Positions 6,133 through 9,048 of a DNA stretch of 9,048 nt are shown here, in pieces. The stretch is from Mailhella sp. (GTDB taxonomy: Bacteria; Desulfobacterota; Desulfovibrionia; Desulfovibrionales; Desulfovibrionaceae). Below the pieces are notes generated by a model that had not been told where the DNA came from, did no database searches, and was given only the letters and a program-made list of their open reading frames with translations. Where the stretch lies: assembly GCA_017940105.1 (NCBI GenBank), contig JAGAZG010000227.1:1-9048 (forward strand), in the 5' to 3' direction. Numbering within the stretch: the first letter of the stretch is position 1; the number at the start of each line of letters is the position of its first letter. The position numbers and the translations under genes are program-made.

Positions 6133-6612
6133 GTGAACAGAAATCTGCTGGAATTGATCGTATCTCTCGTACTTATAGGAGTCAGTGCCGCATCCCTCAT
6201 GACGATAGGCATGGCCGAAGACAGCGCTTCGCCCTTCCTGCTTGCCCAGGAAAGGTCGCTGGGCGGCATTGATTACAGTTCCTTTCCAAGGCTCTATGCC
6301 ATAGTACTAATCATATTGTGCGGCCTGAATGTTGCGTTGCTTATCAAAAAGCGCGGCTGGACAACACAACAGGATGCTTCCCAGGAAAAACGCCGTCGCA
6401 TCGTCTGGCTGACATTGGCAACAGGCGTGCTCACCCTAGTTTATACCCTGCTTCTCCCCTACATAAACTTCGTTGTTGTGACAGCGGTATTTCTGTTTGT
6501 CATGTTCCGACTTTACGGCAGGACAAATCTGCTCAAAAACAGCACGGTGGCTGTGGCGGGGTCCGTACTGTTCTGGGTCGTATTCGTATATCTTTCCCAT
6601 CTGACTATTTAG
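6133..6612 (+). CDS. tctB: TctB-family small membrane subunit of TTT transporter
   Basis: A 159-residue membrane protein starting at GTG 6133, 6 bases after a strong AGGAGG. Hydrophobic segments lie near residues 7-25, 53-72, 90-108, 110-127 and 137-155, with a charged loop at 72-90 (KKRGW, EKRRR) between the second and third. The size and layout match TctB, the poorly conserved small subunit that pairs with TctA in tripartite tricarboxylate transporters. These are secondary importers of citrate-like or aromatic carboxylates driven by a cation gradient and fed by a periplasmic binding protein. The call is strengthened by tctA starting 24 bases after the stop and tctC following. TctB sequences vary, so it is recognised mainly by size, topology and context. 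Confidence 0.82.
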   Translation: MNRNLLELIVSLVLIGVSAASLMTIGMAEDSASPFLLAQERSLGGIDYSSFPRLYAIVLIILCGLNVALLIKKRGWTTQQDASQEKRRRIVWLTLATGVLTLVYTLLLPYINFVVVTAVFLFVMFRLYGRTNLLKNSTVAVAGSVLFWVVFVYLSHLTI

Positions 6613-6636
6613 CGCATGCCATGTACGGAGCCTGTC

Positions 6637-8129
6637 ATGTCTGAAACGATACTCCATATTTTCAGCGGGTTTCAGCTTGCTGTGACCGATCCAATAAACC
6701 TGCTTTTAATGGTCGCCGGCACATTCCTTGGGCTGATAGTTGGAGCTTTGCCCGGCTTCAGTTCGCCTATGGCCATCGTTATCCTGCTACCAATCACCTA
6801 CCATCTCAAGCTGCCGGCCATCTCTGCGCTCCTACTGATGATGGGCGTGTATTGCGGCACCAAGTGCGGCGGTTCATATCCCGCTGTGCTTTTGCGCACA
6901 CCTGGACGCCTGCCGGTGCCTGTACCGCACTTGACGGCTACCCCTTGGCACAGCGCGGCGAATCGGGGAAAGCCATAGGATACGCCATCATGGGATCGAC
7001 GTATGGCGGCGTATTCGGCTGGATCATTGCCGTCATCTTTGTGCCGGTGCTGGGCAAGATCGCCGTCAATTCCAGACCGGAAGATCTGGCTGTCATTGGC
7101 ATGCTCGGTCTCACCATGGTTTCTGCCTTTGTGCGCGGCAACATGATTCGCGGGCTTATAGGCGTATTCATAGGATTGCTTATCGGAACCATAGGACAAG
7201 ATGCCAATGATGGTGCTGCACGTTTTACCTTTGGCATCGATGAATTAGGAAACGGCATACCCTTTGCCGCTGCCCTCGTAGGATTTTTCGGTATGGCCGT
7301 CGTGCTTTCCGACATCAAGGAGATCGGATCTGTTTCCGAGCTGGTCAGCCAAAAAGTAAGCCTGGTCATGCCTAAACTGCGTGAGGTAAAAAAATACTGG
7401 AAATGCATGACCATTGGTTCGTTGTATGGAACGCTTGTCGGAGCCATCCCTGGCGTAGGAGCCGAAGGATCGACTTGGGTAGCCTATGCCACGGTTAAAA
7501 ATAGGGACAAAAACCCAGAGCGGTTTGGTCAAGGAGCTCCGGAGGGAATTCTCACGCCCGAAAGCTGTAACAACGCCAATAATGGCGGCACGATGGTACC
7601 CATGCTTACCCTGGGCATACCGGGTGATGGTTCCACAGCCATAATGCTCGGAGCCTTAGTACTCTATGGCGTCGATCCGGGTGTCACGCTTATGCGCGAT
7701 CAGCCTGCGCTGGTCTATGCCCTACTCGCAGGCCTGCTGATCAGCACCATTATCATGTTCTTCATTGGCTGGTTCACCTGCCCCATGTTCATCCATGTGC
7801 TCAAGCAGGACAGGGCATGGCTTTTTCCTTTTATCCTCGTGCTGGCCACGCTGGGAGCTTTTTCATGTTCCAACAGCATGTACCCTGTATATGTGGCACT
7901 GGCCTTCGGAGTAATCGGCTATGTTTTCGAGCTCTGCGGCATATCGGTGGTGCCCATTGTGCTGGGCATCATCCTTGGTCCTGTCATCGAGGCAAACGCA
8001 CGCATGGCGCTGATCACGAGTTCAGGCGACTGGTCGGTTTTCGTTAGTTCCTGGTGGCGTGCGGGAATGCTGGGGCTTATTGGTCTGTTATTGGCTTCCA
8101 ATCTGTATAAAACCTTTAAACAAGATTAA
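6637..8129 (+). pseudogene. tctA: TctA-family large membrane subunit, split by a single-base deletion
   Basis: TctA is the large (~500-residue) channel subunit of the TTT transporter. The start is taken as ATG 6637, with GGAG 6 bases upstream, rather than the earlier ATG 6616. The first frame covers the N-terminal motif GALPGFSSPMAIVILLP and CGGSYPAVLLRTPG, then runs into nonsense and stops at 6978. The homology resumes in another frame as TPAGACTALDGYPLA immediately after CCTGG (6901-6905), so one base is missing between about 6905 and 6906 (expected RTPG-TPAGACTALDG). The rest is a full TctA to TAA 8127-8129, including PGVGAEGSTWVAYATVKN, PERFGQGAPEGI, PESCNNANNGGTMVP and LTLGIPGDGSTA. The summed length, about 497 residues, is normal for the family, and everything else is intact. 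This means either a very recent mutation, a sequencing error, or rare programmed slippage; there is no slippery homopolymer at the site. Confidence 0.88.
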
Positions 8130-8139
8130 GGAGCAAACC

Positions 8140-9048
8140 ATGTTGAAAAAACTCATCCCTTCACTGGCCCTTGGCGCGGCTGCCCTGATGATGGCCTTTG
8201 CACCGGCACAGGCCGCTTATCCCGAAAAGCCCATCCACATGGTCGTTCCGTGGGCGGCGGGCGGAGGGACTGACGTAGTCGCCCGTGCCCTAGTCGAAGC
8301 AATGAAAAAATTCACTGACGTCGCAATAGTCGTCGACAACGTGACCGGCGCAGGCGGCTCCACGGGCAACAAAAAGGTGGCCGAGGCAGCCCCCGACGGA
8401 TACACCATTCTTTTCAATGGCGATACCGACATCCTTGGTGCCTTGAGCGTGATGAAGACAACTTATAACTTGGACAGCTTTAAATATGTGGGCGGCGTCT
8501 TTTACAGCCCCACATGGATCCTTTCCCACAAAGACCGCAACATTACCAGCATGAAGGATTTCATCGAAAAAGCTAAGGCCGATCCCAACAAGCTTATCCT
8601 CGGCTCCACTACCCCTTCTGGCGCGCAAATGGTGATGTGCGCCTCTATCCAGGCAGCTACCAAGGCCCCTTTCCGCATCGTGCCCTATCAGGGTGGCAAG
8701 GATATGACGAAGGCTCTGCTTGGCAACCAGTGTGATGCTGGAATCATCCATGCCCCTATGTTGCTGCCCGAAGTAAAGTCTGGCGTGATTAAAGTTATCG
8801 GCACAGGCGGCAGCTTGGCCAACTGTTCCTATGAACCAGTGCGTTCCATAAAGCCCCTTGCCGAAGAAGGCATCCCCGTGGAAATGGGCATCAACCGCGG
8901 CGTGCTGGTACCTGCCGGGACTCCCGATGACGTCGTTCAGAAGCTCACAGAGATCGTGAAGAGTGCAACGGAAAGCCAGGAATTCAAAGAATTTGGCGAA
9001 CGTTTTGGCTTTACGCCCCAGTGGACGCCAGGAGATGCCTACAAAGAG
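8140..9048 (+). CDS. tctC: TctC/Bug-family periplasmic solute-binding protein (partial, C-terminus beyond window)
   Basis: ATG 8140 follows AAGGAG by 6 bases and lies 10 bases after the tctA stop. The 303 codons present have a Sec signal peptide (MLKKLIPSLALGAAALMMAF, likely cleaved after APAQA, about residue 25). The Bug/TctC family hallmarks follow: YPEKPIHMVVPWAAGGGTDVVAR, the ligand-loop motif VVDNVTGAGGSTGNKKVAEAAPDGYTI, then MKDFIEKAKADPNKLILG, VPYQGGKDMTKALLGNQCDAGI and the C-terminal GVLVPAGTPDDVVQKL. The family is usually about 320-330 residues, so only a short tail is cut off by the window edge. It would capture the ligand in the periplasm and deliver it to TctA/TctB. Bug proteins bind a wide range of carboxylates, including aromatic ones; the ligand cannot be read from sequence. 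It has several cysteines (for example MVMCAS, NQCDAG, ANCSYE), somewhat unusual for an exported protein. Confidence 0.92.
   Translation, partial: MLKKLIPSLALGAAALMMAFAPAQAAYPEKPIHMVVPWAAGGGTDVVARALVEAMKKFTDVAIVVDNVTGAGGSTGNKKVAEAAPDGYTILFNGDTDILGALSVMKTTYNLDSFKYVGGVFYSPTWILSHKDRNITSMKDFIEKAKADPNKLILGSTTPSGAQMVMCASIQAATKAPFRIVPYQGGKDMTKALLGNQCDAGIIHAPMLLPEVKSGVIKVIGTGGSLANCSYEPVRSIKPLAEEGIPVEMGINRGVLVPAGTPDDVVQKLTEIVKSATESQEFKEFGERFGFTPQWTPGDAYKE

Noticed and set aside
5292..6269. 325-codon open frame on the minus strand
   Set aside because: It lies opposite the arylsulfotransferase-like gene and the tctB start, has no recognisable domain or ribosome site, and its His/Val/Asp-rich composition is typical of an antisense shadow.

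Overview
The window looks like an accessory region of a Gram-negative, probably anaerobic bacterium. A Desulfovibrionaceae-type sulfate or sulfite reducer (Desulfovibrio/Bilophila-like) is my best guess. It rests on the pairing of type III secretion chaperones with an arylsulfotransferase-family protein and a tripartite tricarboxylate (TTT) transporter. This is inference from gene content, not from a marker gene. Two gene groups diverge from an AT-rich boundary at about 3700-3824.

Left block (minus strand, read from about 3720 down to 1): a type III secretion cargo/chaperone island with clear decay. In transcription order it holds an unrecognised small protein whose 5' end looks damaged; a wrecked CesT/Tir-type chaperone gene with homopolymer frameshifts; the C-terminal piece of an IS5-type transposase fused to that wreck; a roughly 300-base gene-free stretch with dyads; two intact, closely related CesT-type chaperone genes; and, 10 bases after the second, the start of a long cysteine-free protein (418+ residues, cut by the window edge). 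That last protein is a good candidate for the secreted client.

Right block (plus strand, 3825 to the end): an apparent operon. It starts with a glutaredoxin-like domain fused to a second domain that resembles the non-catalytic half of an NrdG-type activase but has no radical-SAM cysteines. Next come a six-bladed-propeller arylsulfotransferase-family protein without a signal peptide, a strong intercistronic hairpin, and tctB, tctA and tctC. TctC is an exported solute-binding protein, cut at the right edge. TctA and TctB would form the membrane permease, but tctA carries a single-base deletion near codon 90 that splits it into two frames. My working reading is a small-molecule uptake and sulfuryl-transfer (or sulfate-ester-handling) module with a thiol-redox partner. 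The substrate cannot be read from the sequence.

No rRNA, tRNA, CRISPR array or complete insertion sequence was found.
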